In this document: positions 48,218 to 57,150 of the stretch, in pieces
Numbering within the stretch: position 1 is the first letter of the stretch
Layout of the letters: the number at the start of each line of letters is the position of its first letter
DNA from: Neptunomonas japonica DSM 18939
Lineage (GTDB): Bacteria; Pseudomonadota; Gammaproteobacteria; Pseudomonadales; Balneatricaceae
Length of the DNA stretch: 64,000 nucleotides
Direction: 5' to 3'
Assembly: GCF_000422765.1 (NCBI RefSeq)
Contig: NZ_AUGR01000001.1
Span: 310,001 to 374,000 of the forward strand
Translations under genes and position numbers: made by a program
Notes under the pieces: generated by a model
What the model was told of the DNA's origin: nothing
What the model saw: the letters and a program-made list of their open reading frames with translations, nothing else
The model's database searches: none

Positions 48218-49804
48218 ATGTCTAACTCAGCTATTGCGCAAGAAGTATTTAAGCGCAGGACTTTTGCGATCATTTCTCACCCGGATGCTGGTAAAACAAC
48301 AATCACTGAAAAATTATTACTTTTGGGTAACTTGATTCAAAAGGCTGGTACGGTCAAAGGTAAAAAGAGTGATCGTCATGCAACTTCTGACTGGATGACG
48401 ATGGAGCAGGACCGTGGGATCTCTATTACTTCTTCGGTGATGCAGTTCCATTGGAATGATCGTGTTGTAAATCTTCTGGATACACCAGGGCATGAAGATT
48501 TCTCTGAGGATACTTATCGCACCTTAACGGCGGTAGATAGCGCCTTGATGATTGTTGATGGTGCGAAGGGTGTTGAGGATCGTACTATTAAATTGATGGA
48601 TGTATGTCGCTTGCGTGATACGCCAATTTTCTCCTTTGTTAACAAGATGGACCGTGATATTCGCGACCCAATTGAGTTACTAGATGAAATTGAAGAGGTA
48701 TTGAAAATTCAAGCAGCGCCTATTAACTGGCCAATCGGCATGAGTACGTTTTTTAAAGGCGTATACAACCTTTATACCGATACTATCCATGTGTATAAAG
48801 TGGGACAAAATGCAGTATTGTCGGATGATACAAAGATTCATGGTCTAGAGTCTGAAGAAGCACGTGAGTTATTAGGTGATGACTACGATGATTTTGCTGA
48901 CGAAATAGAACTCGTTCGTGGTGCGAGCCATGAGTTTGATCAAGAAGCTTTTTTAGCGGGTAAACAAACGCCAGTTTTTTTCGGGACAGCGCTAGGTAAC
49001 TTCGGTGTTCGTGAAATGCTTAATGACTTTGTTGAGTGGGCACCTGCACCGATTGCACGCGAAACAACGACTCGCAAAGTAGCTGTAGATGAAAGTAAAT
49101 TCTCTGGTTTTATTTTCAAGATTCAAGCCAATATGGACCCTAAGCATCGTGACCGTATCGCTTTTATGCGCATATGTTCAGGTAGTTATACCCGTGGTAT
49201 GAAAATGAAGCATACGCGTATTAACAAAGATGTGCGCATTGCCGATGCCGTAACATTTCTTGCAGGGGATCGTGAGAATGTAGAAGAGGCCTGGTCTGGC
49301 GATATTATTGGTTTGCATAACCACGGTACTATTCAAATTGGTGATACCTTTACAGAAGGTGAAATTTTAAAGTTTACCGGTATACCGCATTTTGCACCTG
49401 AGATGTTTCAACGTGTTAGGTCGCTAGATCCACTTAAGGCTAAGCAGTTGCAGAAAGGTTTGCAGCAGTTGGCTGAAGAAGGGGCAGTACAGTTATTCCA
49501 GCCACTTAAAAACAATGATCTAGTGCTGGGTGCTGTTGGTCAGCTGCAGTTTGAAGTGGTTATGTTCCGCTTAAAAGATGAGTACAAAGTAGACTGTAAG
49601 TATGAGCCGATATCAGTACAAACGGCCCGCTGGGTTGAATGTGATGATAATAAAATGCTCGAAGAGCTACGTAAAAAAGGTTATGAAAACCTCGCACTTG
49701 ATGGTGGTGGTTTATTGACTTATCTGGCGCCAACTCGTGTAAACCTGAGTTTGACTCAGGAGCGTTGGCCTGATGTGCAGTTCCGCGCAACACGAGAGCA
49801 TTAA
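48218..49804 (+). CDS. prfC: peptide chain release factor 3
   Basis: GTPase that removes RF1/RF2 after termination. G1 is [16 protein letters not shown]3 DTPGHEDFS and G4 NKMDRD; the switch I segment includes [16 protein letters not shown]. Length 528 is standard. It is 162 bp from the exporter gene and is followed after 33 bp by the TatD-family gene, probably co-transcribed. Confidence 0.97.
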   Translation: MSNSAIAQEVFKRRTFAIISHPDAGKTTITEKLLLLGNLIQKAGTVKGKKSDRHATSDWMTMEQDRGISITSSVMQFHWNDRVVNLLDTPGHEDFSEDTYRTLTAVDSALMIVDGAKGVEDRTIKLMDVCRLRDTPIFSFVNKMDRDIRDPIELLDEIEEVLKIQAAPINWPIGMSTFFKGVYNLYTDTIHVYKVGQNAVLSDDTKIHGLESEEARELLGDDYDDFADEIELVRGASHEFDQEAFLAGKQTPVFFGTALGNFGVREMLNDFVEWAPAPIARETTTRKVAVDESKFSGFIFKIQANMDPKHRDRIAFMRICSGSYTRGMKMKHTRINKDVRIADAVTFLAGDRENVEEAWSGDIIGLHNHGTIQIGDTFTEGEILKFTGIPHFAPEMFQRVRSLDPLKAKQLQKGLQQLAEEGAVQLFQPLKNNDLVLGAVGQLQFEVVMFRLKDEYKVDCKYEPISVQTARWVECDDNKMLEELRKKGYENLALDGGGLLTYLAPTRVNLSLTQERWPDVQFRATREH

Positions 49805-49837
49805 GTCATTTAGTGACAAGGCTTAAGGAGAAGGGAG

Positions 49838-50620
49838 ATGGCTGACTGGCAAATTATTGATAGTCACTGTCATTTGGATTTTCCTGTGTTTGATGCAATA
49901 CGCCAGCAGCTTGTGCAAAGTGCGCAAGCTGCTGGCGTGAGCCATTTCGTAATACCGGCTGTTACGTATAAAGACTTCCAACGCGTTATTGATACGGCTT
50001 CCCTTTACCCACATGTATCTTTTGCATTAGGGCTTCATCCCTGCTTTATGCAGGAGCACCAATTATCTGATTTAGAAAAATTAGCTGAATATATAGAATC
50101 TCAACCTGTCTGTGCAGTAGGTGAAATTGGCTTAGATTTCTATTTAGAGGGTTTCGATTCAGTTGCTCAAATTTCTTTATTAAAAGCACAGTTGAAGATA
50201 GCCAAAGAGCATCAGTTACCTGTTCTGCTACATGTACGAAAAGCGCATGACATTATGCTGAAAATGCTCAGGGAAATGAGTTTTGATGAGGGCGGGATTG
50301 TGCATGCGTTCAGTGGCTCGGCTGTTCAAGCTGAGCGTTACATACAAATGGGTTTTAAGTTGGGTTTTGGTGGGGTAGTGACTTATCCTCGGGCTAATAA
50401 GATAAGGCACTTGGCTAAAACGTTACCGCTTAACTCTATTGTGTTGGAAACGGATTCGCCTGATATGCGACTGTATGGGCGACAGGGAGAGCCAAATCAG
50501 CCTAAATACATTGTTGATGTGCTTAAGGAGGTAGCAGGCTTAAGACCTGAATCTATAGAAACCATCGCGGCAATAACAACCGCTAATGCTAGGCGGTTGC
50601 TTAAGTTAGATGGCTCCTAG
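49838..50620 (+). CDS. TatD-family metal-dependent deoxyribonuclease, YjjV-like
   Basis: A 260-residue TIM-barrel hydrolase with the metal ligands of the TatD family: DSHCHLDF at the start, GEIGLDFYLEG, LLHVRKAHD, VHAFSGS and LETDSPDMRL. Family members are 3'-5' DNases. YjjV rather than TatD is suggested by similarity of the C-terminal part and by the prfC-neighbour context, which is also seen in E. coli (prfC and yjjV are near each other). Confidence 0.88.
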   Translation: MADWQIIDSHCHLDFPVFDAIRQQLVQSAQAAGVSHFVIPAVTYKDFQRVIDTASLYPHVSFALGLHPCFMQEHQLSDLEKLAEYIESQPVCAVGEIGLDFYLEGFDSVAQISLLKAQLKIAKEHQLPVLLHVRKAHDIMLKMLREMSFDEGGIVHAFSGSAVQAERYIQMGFKLGFGGVVTYPRANKIRHLAKTLPLNSIVLETDSPDMRLYGRQGEPNQPKYIVDVLKEVAGLRPESIETIAAITTANARRLLKLDGS

Positions 50621-50644
50621 AGTCGTTTTACTAAGCAATAAAAC

Positions 50645-51046
50645 CTATTGGTACTCTGTTCGGTAAAGGTCGCTTAGTGCTTTCCATGCTGTGTTTGTTT
50701 TATCGTTCTTAGGTAGGCTATATAATCTGCCGTTTGTGTCTAAACTGGTAGCGCGATAACTGTTATCAGCCGGCTTAAGAAGAATAATCATTAAGCTGCG
50801 AGGGTAGTTAGGGCCTGTGATTTTTTGTTGGTAGGCTTTTTCAAATGAATCGAGCTGGCCGTTTTGGCTGGCCACGAGACTTAAGCGAACACAGTAACCC
50901 GTATTCCCTTTGCACAATCTTCCCTCTTTGGTATCGACTAGATAAAAGCTGCTGTCTTTTTTCTCTGGTATAAGAGAGCTTGTTGAAAAGCACCCACTAA
51001 GAAGAGTCATGGTTAGTAGTATGAGTGAGGTAAACAACTTGTTCAT
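50645..51046 (-). CDS. hypothetical lipoprotein
   Basis: I do not recognise the family. A 133-residue product with a lipoprotein signal (lipobox LLSGC, cysteine near residue 19) and a small domain holding two cysteines (RLCKGNTGYCVRL) that probably form a disulfide. It follows fabY on the minus strand after 23 bp and may be co-transcribed with it. Confidence 0.65.
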   Translation of the reverse strand: MNKLFTSLILLTMTLLSGCFSTSSLIPEKKDSSFYLVDTKEGRLCKGNTGYCVRLSLVASQNGQLDSFEKAYQQKITGPNYPRSLMIILLKPADNSYRATSLDTNGRLYSLPKNDKTNTAWKALSDLYRTEYQ

Positions 51047-51069
51047 GAATCTTCTCTCTAGATGAGGGG

Positions 51070-52989
51070 TTATTTAGTAGTGTAATCGCTAAAAGGGTTT
51101 CCTGAACTCAGGTCTATCTTGTTTTCAAAACCCGGAAGGCGAATGCTACTGGCTGTGATTTCTAAATCATCACCGGCTAGCACATTGTGGTCGTAGTGGT
51201 AGATAGGCCTAGTTAGCCCTAAAGTAGTTTGCTGGTCATAATCACTGGCTCGTGCTTGTGTGATAACTTTTTTGCTTTCCCACTCAGTAATTCTGTTTTG
51301 GCCGTGCTTGGTTAAAAGCATTTGTTTTACAATATGCGGAGCGAGTATCGGTGCGCTGGCATTATTGCCGCCAAAACCTTTTGAATTAAGAATGACACTA
51401 TCCATTCCCAGGGCACCTACTTCCATATGCTGTTGAGAGAGCAATAGGTTTGATTGGTGTACATCTGAAGCAATTTCATCAGTAGTGATAATACCTGGGA
51501 TATAGCCGTACGCCCATGTACCAAGTGACGTGACGAGTTGATCGCCACCGGCCGTACCTTGAGAGTGACCGAGGTAGCATTTAATAGCAGCGACAGGCCA
51601 CGACTTAATATCGAACGCTTTCGCTATTTCGTTAATAACATGTGATTCGGTTACTCGGTTTTGTGGAGTGCTCGTGCCGTGTGCTTGAACATAAGAACGT
51701 TGCTGTAGCGATGCTTGGCCTAGCATGTCCTTTATCAGGGACGCGGCTTTTCCTAGCGTAATGTAGTTGCCGATTCCTGGTGCTGAAATAGATTTCTTAT
51801 GGCCATCAGCATTAACAAAGACATCAGGTACCGCGCCGAATATGTCTGCGCCTAGCTCTAGAGCTAGGTCATCACTCATCAGGACTATGAACTGACTAGA
51901 CTCGCCTATGGTAAAGCCACAGTTGTCACCAAACGGGCGGCAAGCTTTACGGTAATCTTTATCAGTTAGCTCAGCTAGTTTGTCCAAATTACGCAAATCT
52001 TTATCTTCAGCCAAAGCTCCCATGGCACGGAAGCCTTCAATAACCTCTTGGGTTACTGGTGCATCACTACCACCGACTAAGACAACCTTTCGGCGTCCTG
52101 AGCGGATATCTTGAACACCGCTGCGTAAGTTGTATAAAAAGGTTGCACACGCGCCTAGCGCTCCTCCAGTAGTCCCTACGTTACCTAATATGTAGGCGTT
52201 CACAAAGTCTGCGGGCATCTGTGCATAGCCTAGCGGCATTTGTTTGGAGCTGGTGCGTTTGCCGATAGAGGGGTATTTAGTTAGCCCGCCAAAACCAAAG
52301 TCATCCAGTTGTCCTATAGAATTACTAGCATATACGGCAATTTGGTCTGGAGAAATTCTATTTAATATATCCTCGTAAGGTATGCCGGCCGAGAGTAATG
52401 CATCTGATGCACTAAAAACGGTCATTTGTAGATTACGGGGGTGATTTCTAGATTGGTATAGCTTGCCGGGCTGAAAGCCAGAAGGTAGTTGCCCTGCAGA
52501 CTGTACTTGAGCTGTTTTAAAATCTGGAAATATTGCTTCTAGGCTTCCACTAACAGTCACTTCTACTTCTTGACCATTGCCTGGCGAAATCGACCAGTTG
52601 TCAGGGATGATGTTGGGTAGGTGACGCTTGCGTAATGTAAAGCATATATTGTTGCTATCGGTATTTTTTAACGTGGCAGCTTTATTAAAGGTAACCTTGT
52701 TAATATCAAAGCTACTGGCTTCAATGCGGCGAATTAGCGTTGAGTTAAGTAGCTGCTCTTTGATGTTGTTAATAAGTGCGTCTAGAGGAAGCTGTTCACC
52801 GGCCTTATTGAAGTAATGACCGTCTTCATAGGACGCCAAGCCCATAAGTGTGGCTAGCCCTAATAGGATGTTTTGCTGATTATTTTGATCCAGTTTATCA
52901 AAAATTAAACGGCGGTAAGCATGATGGAATGATGTGCGACCTGCGGGATTTATTCCACCGAAACCGACGATTAGAGGTAGATGTGACAA
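51070..52989 (-). CDS. fabY: beta-ketoacyl-ACP synthase FabY
   Basis: A large ketosynthase (639 residues) of the FabY type described in Pseudomonas aeruginosa, where it starts fatty-acid synthesis from acetyl-CoA and malonyl-ACP in place of FabH. The N-terminus SHLPLIVGFGGINPAGRTSFHHAYRR is typical. The nucleophile cysteine is in TGGALGACATFLYNLRSG near residue 278 and the two histidines in YVQAHGTSTPQNRVTE and KCYLGHSQGTAGGDQ. The start codon is TTG at 52987-52989, supported by GAGGAG six bases before it. No FabH was seen in the window. Confidence 0.9.
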   Translation of the reverse strand: MSHLPLIVGFGGINPAGRTSFHHAYRRLIFDKLDQNNQQNILLGLATLMGLASYEDGHYFNKAGEQLPLDALINNIKEQLLNSTLIRRIEASSFDINKVTFNKAATLKNTDSNNICFTLRKRHLPNIIPDNWSISPGNGQEVEVTVSGSLEAIFPDFKTAQVQSAGQLPSGFQPGKLYQSRNHPRNLQMTVFSASDALLSAGIPYEDILNRISPDQIAVYASNSIGQLDDFGFGGLTKYPSIGKRTSSKQMPLGYAQMPADFVNAYILGNVGTTGGALGACATFLYNLRSGVQDIRSGRRKVVLVGGSDAPVTQEVIEGFRAMGALAEDKDLRNLDKLAELTDKDYRKACRPFGDNCGFTIGESSQFIVLMSDDLALELGADIFGAVPDVFVNADGHKKSISAPGIGNYITLGKAASLIKDMLGQASLQQRSYVQAHGTSTPQNRVTESHVINEIAKAFDIKSWPVAAIKCYLGHSQGTAGGDQLVTSLGTWAYGYIPGIITTDEIASDVHQSNLLLSQQHMEVGALGMDSVILNSKGFGGNNASAPILAPHIVKQMLLTKHGQNRITEWESKKVITQARASDYDQQTTLGLTRPIYHYDHNVLAGDDLEITASSIRLPGFENKIDLSSGNPFSDYTTK

Positions 52990-53379
52990 TGAAAACTCCT
53001 CGGCTGGAACTATAACTGGATTAACCGGACTGAATAGGTACAGTAAATTTCATATTCTAGCGGCACACTGGTGCTGTGACTAGATAGAATCTAGGCTAAT
53101 CTTAGGAAAATTACTTATTCAGTGTATTGATTGTGGCTAAGTTTGTTGGAAACTGTTCTAAGGACGATTTGTATTAGGCTTATTGATGTCGGATGATGGC
53201 TGTTAATACAGCTGTCGATGCGATGAGCAGAGTAATGTTAGCTTAGATTAGGTAGCCTTATATTATATGGATCTTATGATGAACATTTACATAGGTGCCT
53301 GCATGTATTAGCTATTTAGTCGTCGCGCAGCTAAATTGAACTAATTATTAAAATTTGTATGACACGCAGAGGGAAGTTT
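52990..53379. other. intergenic region between fabY and the OmpA-like gene
   Basis: 390 bp between divergent genes. It holds the GAGGAG site of fabY at the left and a GAGGGAAG site of the OmpA-like gene at the right. I saw no ORF, RNA gene or clear repeat; the promoters of both genes must lie here. Confidence 0.4.
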
Positions 53380-54036
53380 ATGAAAAAGTTAGTGATAGCA
53401 TTATTGGCAACCAGTGTGCTGGCTGGTTGTACAACTATCGATCCTTACACCCGGGAGCAAAAAACGGGAAATGCGGCTAAAGGCGCCGGTATTGGTGTGC
53501 TTGCTGGAGCGTTACTTGGCTCTGCTGTGTCAGGTAAAGGTGATCGAACTCAAGGCGCAGTTATTGGTGCGTTGGTAGGTGGTGCAGCAGGCGGAGGGAT
53601 CGGCTACTACATGGATCAGCAAGAAGCTCTGTTACGTCAGCAATTAGAAGGTACAGGTGTGAGTGTTGAGCGTGTCGGTGACGAGATTCGTTTGATTATG
53701 CCGGGGAATGTCACTTTCCAGACTAATTCGTACCAAATAGCGAGCAACTTTTATCCCGTTTTGGATTCTGTTGTAACGGTTCTCACTAAGTTTGATAAAA
53801 CGGCGTTGAGCGTGAATGGGTTTACCGACAGCACTGGATCATTTGAGTACAACCAGCAGCTATCTGAACAGCGTGCGGCCAGTGTTGCTAATCAGCTATC
53901 TAGTAATGGCATCAATGGGTTGCGTATTAGTACACAAGGGTACGGTGAGCGTTATCCAGTAGCTGATAATGGTAATGCTTCTGGGCGTGCATTGAACCGC
54001 CGTGTAGAAATTAATATTCGAGGGACTCAGAAATAA
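53380..54036 (+). CDS. OmpA-family lipoprotein, YiaD-like
   Basis: A 218-residue outer-membrane lipoprotein. Lipobox VLAGC, followed by a glycine-rich zipper segment (GAGIGVLAGALLGSAV and GALVGGAAGGGIGYY) of the Gly-zipper type, and a C-terminal OmpA peptidoglycan-binding domain (VNGFTDSTGSFEYNQQLSEQRA and NRRVEINI) with the conserved Asp and Arg. This resembles YiaD. The ATG at 53380 follows GAGGGAAG. Confidence 0.88.
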   Translation: MKKLVIALLATSVLAGCTTIDPYTREQKTGNAAKGAGIGVLAGALLGSAVSGKGDRTQGAVIGALVGGAAGGGIGYYMDQQEALLRQQLEGTGVSVERVGDEIRLIMPGNVTFQTNSYQIASNFYPVLDSVVTVLTKFDKTALSVNGFTDSTGSFEYNQQLSEQRAASVANQLSSNGINGLRISTQGYGERYPVADNGNASGRALNRRVEINIRGTQK

Positions 54037-54049
54037 TAGGCTGAGTCCC
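54022..54049 (+). terminator. hairpin at the end of the OmpA-like gene
   Basis: GGGACTCAG at 54022-54030 and CTGAGTCCC at 54041-54049, 9-bp perfect stem, loop includes the stop codon, followed by CTTCTTG. It lies between convergent genes and may also serve zapB on the other strand. Confidence 0.6.
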
Positions 54050-54062
54050 CTTCTTGATCACA

Positions 54063-54251
54063 CTATTCTGCGGCGTCTACTGAATCAAACTTATTCAGGA
54101 GTTGCTGCAGGTTTTCCTGCCAGACTTGTTGTCCGTCTTCCAGTTTTTGTTTTGCTTCACGTAGTTCGCTTATTTCCATTCTTAGTAACTCGACTTCGTC
54201 GATCATGCTTTCAATTTTAGTTTCTAACTGGTTGAACAGCTCGGTTTGCAT
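54063..54251 (-). CDS. zapB: ZapB-like cell-division coiled-coil protein, shortened
   Basis: ZapB binds ZapA and stabilises the Z-ring. This 62-residue protein aligns by eye with both ends of E. coli ZapB (about 80 residues): LFNQLETKIESMIDEVELLRMEISELRE matches [24 protein letters not shown], and QQVWQENLQQLLNKFDSV matches QNGWQERLQALLGRMEEV. About 20 residues of the central coiled coil are absent. A single coiled coil spans nearly the whole protein. AGGG precedes the ATG. Confidence 0.8.
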   Translation of the reverse strand: MQTELFNQLETKIESMIDEVELLRMEISELREAKQKLEDGQQVWQENLQQLLNKFDSVDAAE

Positions 54252-54319
54252 TGGAGACCCTTTATCATAAAACTATTTAAAGATGCCGATTATAGAGTGG
54301 GTGCGTGCGAAGTAAACCA

Positions 54320-55537
54320 TTACCAGAACATCACGATATCATCAGGCTGAATATTGTGTTGTGTGGTAAGGCTGTCGATGTGTCCTTTTACGACTGTTGG
54401 CTGTATCTCATCGACTATCATTGTTAAGCGAGTGTTGATTAATTCTGTAGTTGGTTGGCTGCTTTGATTGTAAAACATGGTCTTACGATAAACGCTAAGT
54501 TTGTCTCCTCTTGATAGCCCACTGTCCTTGCCTGCATTTATCCAAAGCTTGTTTTCTTCTGTGCGGGTTATTCTTGCTGAGTAAGGTAAGCAGCGAAGAG
54601 ATTGGGACAGATCCGTGCTGATATTATCAAGTAGTGTTTTGACATTTTTCCCATAATCTCCGTTAAAAAAGGTGGGAGTGGCAAAGCCTATTCTGTCAGT
54701 TTCTGAATGATTCCAGCGTCCTTGGGTGGAGTAGCTTTTCTGTTCTAATAAAGTGCCACTGAAAGCGTCGTGAATAAAGAGGTCTAGGCTAAAGTTTCGT
54801 AAATGTTTTTTACTTTTATAATCAAGCTTATTGTAGGTGTCTATTAGCCAATTCTGTTCGTTTGCGGTGCTAGGGTTCATCATCGATAAGTCTCGGATAA
54901 CTCCAGAGATAATAAACTGGCTATCTAGTTGTTGAGTGTAAGGTAGCATAGTGGTGAGTGCCCCGTTATCTAGCTGGCGGGAAGTCGCGGTACCTAATTG
55001 TTTATGTAGCAGCAAGTTCCCTGCATTAAGTGCTGAAATGCCTTCGGTTGTATTTAAACGAGACGCAAGTTGCGAAGCGAGATTGGATTCAACGCTTCTC
55101 AGGTTGCCTAGGCTTGCTTGTAAGGGGTGTTCGAGAGGGAATGCAGTAATGGCGACGGTTTTGCGAAAGCTGTTGCCTGTATTCCCATTTTCACAGGTGG
55201 TTTTTGTATCAATATCAGCGCTAATGCGCACATGAAGCTTCTTGCCGAAAAGCTTTTCGTCAATAATTTTAATGTTCGATAATTGGCTCATAGTGGAGAT
55301 ACGCATGTTGTCAATTTCAAGAATGCCATCTTCTACTTGTTGGGTGCTGCTAATGTAGGCGGCTGCCTGTAAAGACGCTTGCTGTTTGGCATCAGCAATG
55401 GCTTGTTCTCGGGCTTGGCTTATATTGTTGTTATGAATTAATGCTTGGCCTGTTGCTTCTACGGTAGTAGCTGAAGCGTAAGTGCTGCACAGTAAAATAA
55501 TGATAGAGAAGAAATAATCTTGAAAATGTCTCAACAT
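54320..55537 (-). CDS. flgT: flagellar H-ring protein FlgT
   Basis: FlgT forms the H-ring around the basal body of sodium-driven polar flagella in Vibrio and supports assembly of the MotX/MotY ring. The 405-residue protein has a signal peptide (FFSIIILLCSTYASA), an N-terminal domain ATGQALIHNNNISQAREQAI with the Ala-rich repeat typical of FlgT-N, and a C-terminal domain ending in QPDDIVMFW. It is divergent from flgO and flgP, exactly as in Vibrio. No other flagellar gene is in the window. Confidence 0.82.
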   Translation of the reverse strand: MLRHFQDYFFSIIILLCSTYASATTVEATGQALIHNNNISQAREQAIADAKQQASLQAAAYISSTQQVEDGILEIDNMRISTMSQLSNIKIIDEKLFGKKLHVRISADIDTKTTCENGNTGNSFRKTVAITAFPLEHPLQASLGNLRSVESNLASQLASRLNTTEGISALNAGNLLLHKQLGTATSRQLDNGALTTMLPYTQQLDSQFIISGVIRDLSMMNPSTANEQNWLIDTYNKLDYKSKKHLRNFSLDLFIHDAFSGTLLEQKSYSTQGRWNHSETDRIGFATPTFFNGDYGKNVKTLLDNISTDLSQSLRCLPYSARITRTEENKLWINAGKDSGLSRGDKLSVYRKTMFYNQSSQPTTELINTRLTMIVDEIQPTVVKGHIDSLTTQHNIQPDDIVMFW

Positions 55538-55574
55538 GAGAGCAACCTGACCGATATATGATTAATAGAAGAAA

Positions 55575-55590
55575 AGGTATGCAATTTGCG
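55575..55590 (+). promoter_or_regulatory. sigma-54-like promoter of flgOP
   Basis: GG at 55576-55577 and GC at 55588-55589 with exactly ten bases between, with TTGC at the -12 side. Within the consensus, the -24 part is weaker (GGTATG instead of GGCACG). It lies about 80 bp before the flgO start, consistent with class III flagellar genes under RpoN and an FlrC-type activator. Confidence 0.55.
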
Positions 55591-55668
55591 CTCTACATGC
55601 AAATCATGTGTATTTTAATTCAAAAAAATTATCAGCATTATGTAGCGAATGGATATATACAGGCAGTT

Positions 55669-56361
55669 ATGATCAGAAATATCGGTTCAATTTTGTTGTT
55701 TAGCTTATTCTGTGGCGGGTGCTCATATCAGCAGCCAGTGCCTGTCACTATTGAGAAACTGAGCCCGCAAGCGAGTCAGGCATTAGTTAGCTCCGCGCGT
55801 AACACTGTGATTTCTCAGCCTGCGGCTACGGCTGCGGTATCTAGTGGTAATTTAGAGGTTGACCCGATTAGCGAGGCTGTCGAGCAGATGGCAGATCAGT
55901 TGGTGAATGGGCTGAGCCAGAATAGAGTGAAGCGTTTTCCTATTGCTGTTTTGCCGTTTGCCTCATTGCGTCATAGTGTGCCTGATTCATTGTTTGGAGA
56001 TCGGTTGTCAGAAAGCTTTATCTTCCCCTTGCAGCAGCGTGGTTACAATTTGGTAGATTATCGTGCAGTAAGCTTAGCAACTACAGTCAAGTCTCCCGTA
56101 TCAAGGCAGAGTATTTCTGCACTTCGCCAGCGTTATAAAATTTATTTTGTACTGACTGGAACATATGCGCATCACCCTGACGGTATTGTGATTAACGCTA
56201 GAGTGCTAGATACGACGACTCGGCAAGTGTTGGCTGCCGCTCAAACTCATATACCTAATAAGCGGCTCGAAGGGGCGCTTCCCGGCTTTGATCCTGTTAA
56301 GGCGCTAAATAATGGTTATATTATCGAAAATGGTGCGAGTTCTGTGAGGGGAGTGAAATGA
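55669..56361 (+). CDS. flgO: flagellar lipoprotein FlgO
   Basis: FlgO is an outer-membrane lipoprotein needed for motility and flagellar stability in Vibrio cholerae. The 230-residue product has a lipoprotein signal (LFCGGC) and a FlgO domain: RFPIAVLPFASLRHSVPDSLFGDRLSESF, with GYNLVDYRAVSLATTV and YFVLTGTYAHHPDGIVINARVLD. The ATG at 55669 is used; upstream in-frame codons lack a ribosome-binding site. Its stop overlaps the flgP start (ATGA). Confidence 0.82.
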   Translation: MIRNIGSILLFSLFCGGCSYQQPVPVTIEKLSPQASQALVSSARNTVISQPAATAAVSSGNLEVDPISEAVEQMADQLVNGLSQNRVKRFPIAVLPFASLRHSVPDSLFGDRLSESFIFPLQQRGYNLVDYRAVSLATTVKSPVSRQSISALRQRYKIYFVLTGTYAHHPDGIVINARVLDTTTRQVLAAAQTHIPNKRLEGALPGFDPVKALNNGYIIENGASSVRGVK

Positions 56362-56807
56362 GGTTATTGTTCGTTGTTATAGTTGCTGCTCTGTTAAGTG
56401 GTTGTGAAACCGCTTGGATTACAGCTAACGAGGTTGTAGATAAACTTCCTGCGCCTACTATAGAGAACGATACTTCTAAAAGTGGTGCTGCAGACTGGGT
56501 GCAAGCAACAGGGTATGCCCCCATTAGTTTGCAGCCAGGAGCTACTCGTCAACAAAAAGTCGTGATGGCTATGCGAGCTTCGAAACTTAGGGCTTATCAA
56601 GAGTTGGTTGGGGTTGTGCATGGACAGTATATATTCGGTACTACAACAGTTCAGGATATGGTGATGCAGCGTGATTCTTTTAAAGCAGCTGTCGCAGGCT
56701 TTGTTCGCGGGGCTAGAGTGGTAAAAACCTACCCTATACAAGATGATACTTACGCAACTATTCTTGAGGTGGATATGAGCCAGCTTCAGCGTGCTTGGAT
56801 TAATTAG
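56358..56807 (+). CDS. flgP: flagellar lipoprotein FlgP
   Basis: FlgP is a lipoprotein of the LPP20 family required for flagellar function in Vibrio and Campylobacter. The 149-residue product has lipobox LLSGC and the domain VQATGYAPISLQPGATRQQKVVMAMRASKLRAYQEL with ARVVKTYPIQDDTYATILEVDM. The four-base overlap with flgO shows they are translated together. Confidence 0.82.
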   Translation: MRLLFVVIVAALLSGCETAWITANEVVDKLPAPTIENDTSKSGAADWVQATGYAPISLQPGATRQQKVVMAMRASKLRAYQELVGVVHGQYIFGTTTVQDMVMQRDSFKAAVAGFVRGARVVKTYPIQDDTYATILEVDMSQLQRAWIN

Positions 56808-56833
56808 CTTCTGAAGCTGGTAGTGCTCTAGTG

Positions 56834-57130
56834 CTACTTACTGGCTTCGGAGTTAGCAAACGCAGCTAGTTGCTCTGCTGTTGCTTCTTTTTGGTGCTTT
56901 GTTTTCCAGTCAGAATAAGGCTCGCCATAGATTATTTCTCTGGCTTGTTCGTAGTCGATCTCTTCTCCGCGTTCTTCGGCTGCAGCTTTATACCACTTTG
57001 ATAAGCAGTTACGGCAAAATCCTGCTAGATTCATAAGATCAATATTTTGCGCGTCTTTGCGCTTGTCTAAATGTGCAACCAGTTGGCGAAACGCTGCTGC
57101 TTCAATTTCAGTTCTCGTTTGTTGATCCAT
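56834..57130 (-). CDS. DUF1244 family protein
   Basis: A 98-residue helical protein matching DUF1244: AFRQLVAHLDKRKDAQNIDLMNLAGFCRNCLSKWYKAAAEERG and DYEQAREIIYGEPYSDWK. The conserved FCRNCLSKW with two cysteines near residue 40 may bind metal. Function is unknown. It lies downstream of glnD on the same strand (20 bp). Confidence 0.85.
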   Translation of the reverse strand: MDQQTRTEIEAAAFRQLVAHLDKRKDAQNIDLMNLAGFCRNCLSKWYKAAAEERGEEIDYEQAREIIYGEPYSDWKTKHQKEATAEQLAAFANSEASK

Positions 57131-57150
57131 TATTCTTCTCTGTCAGTTAT

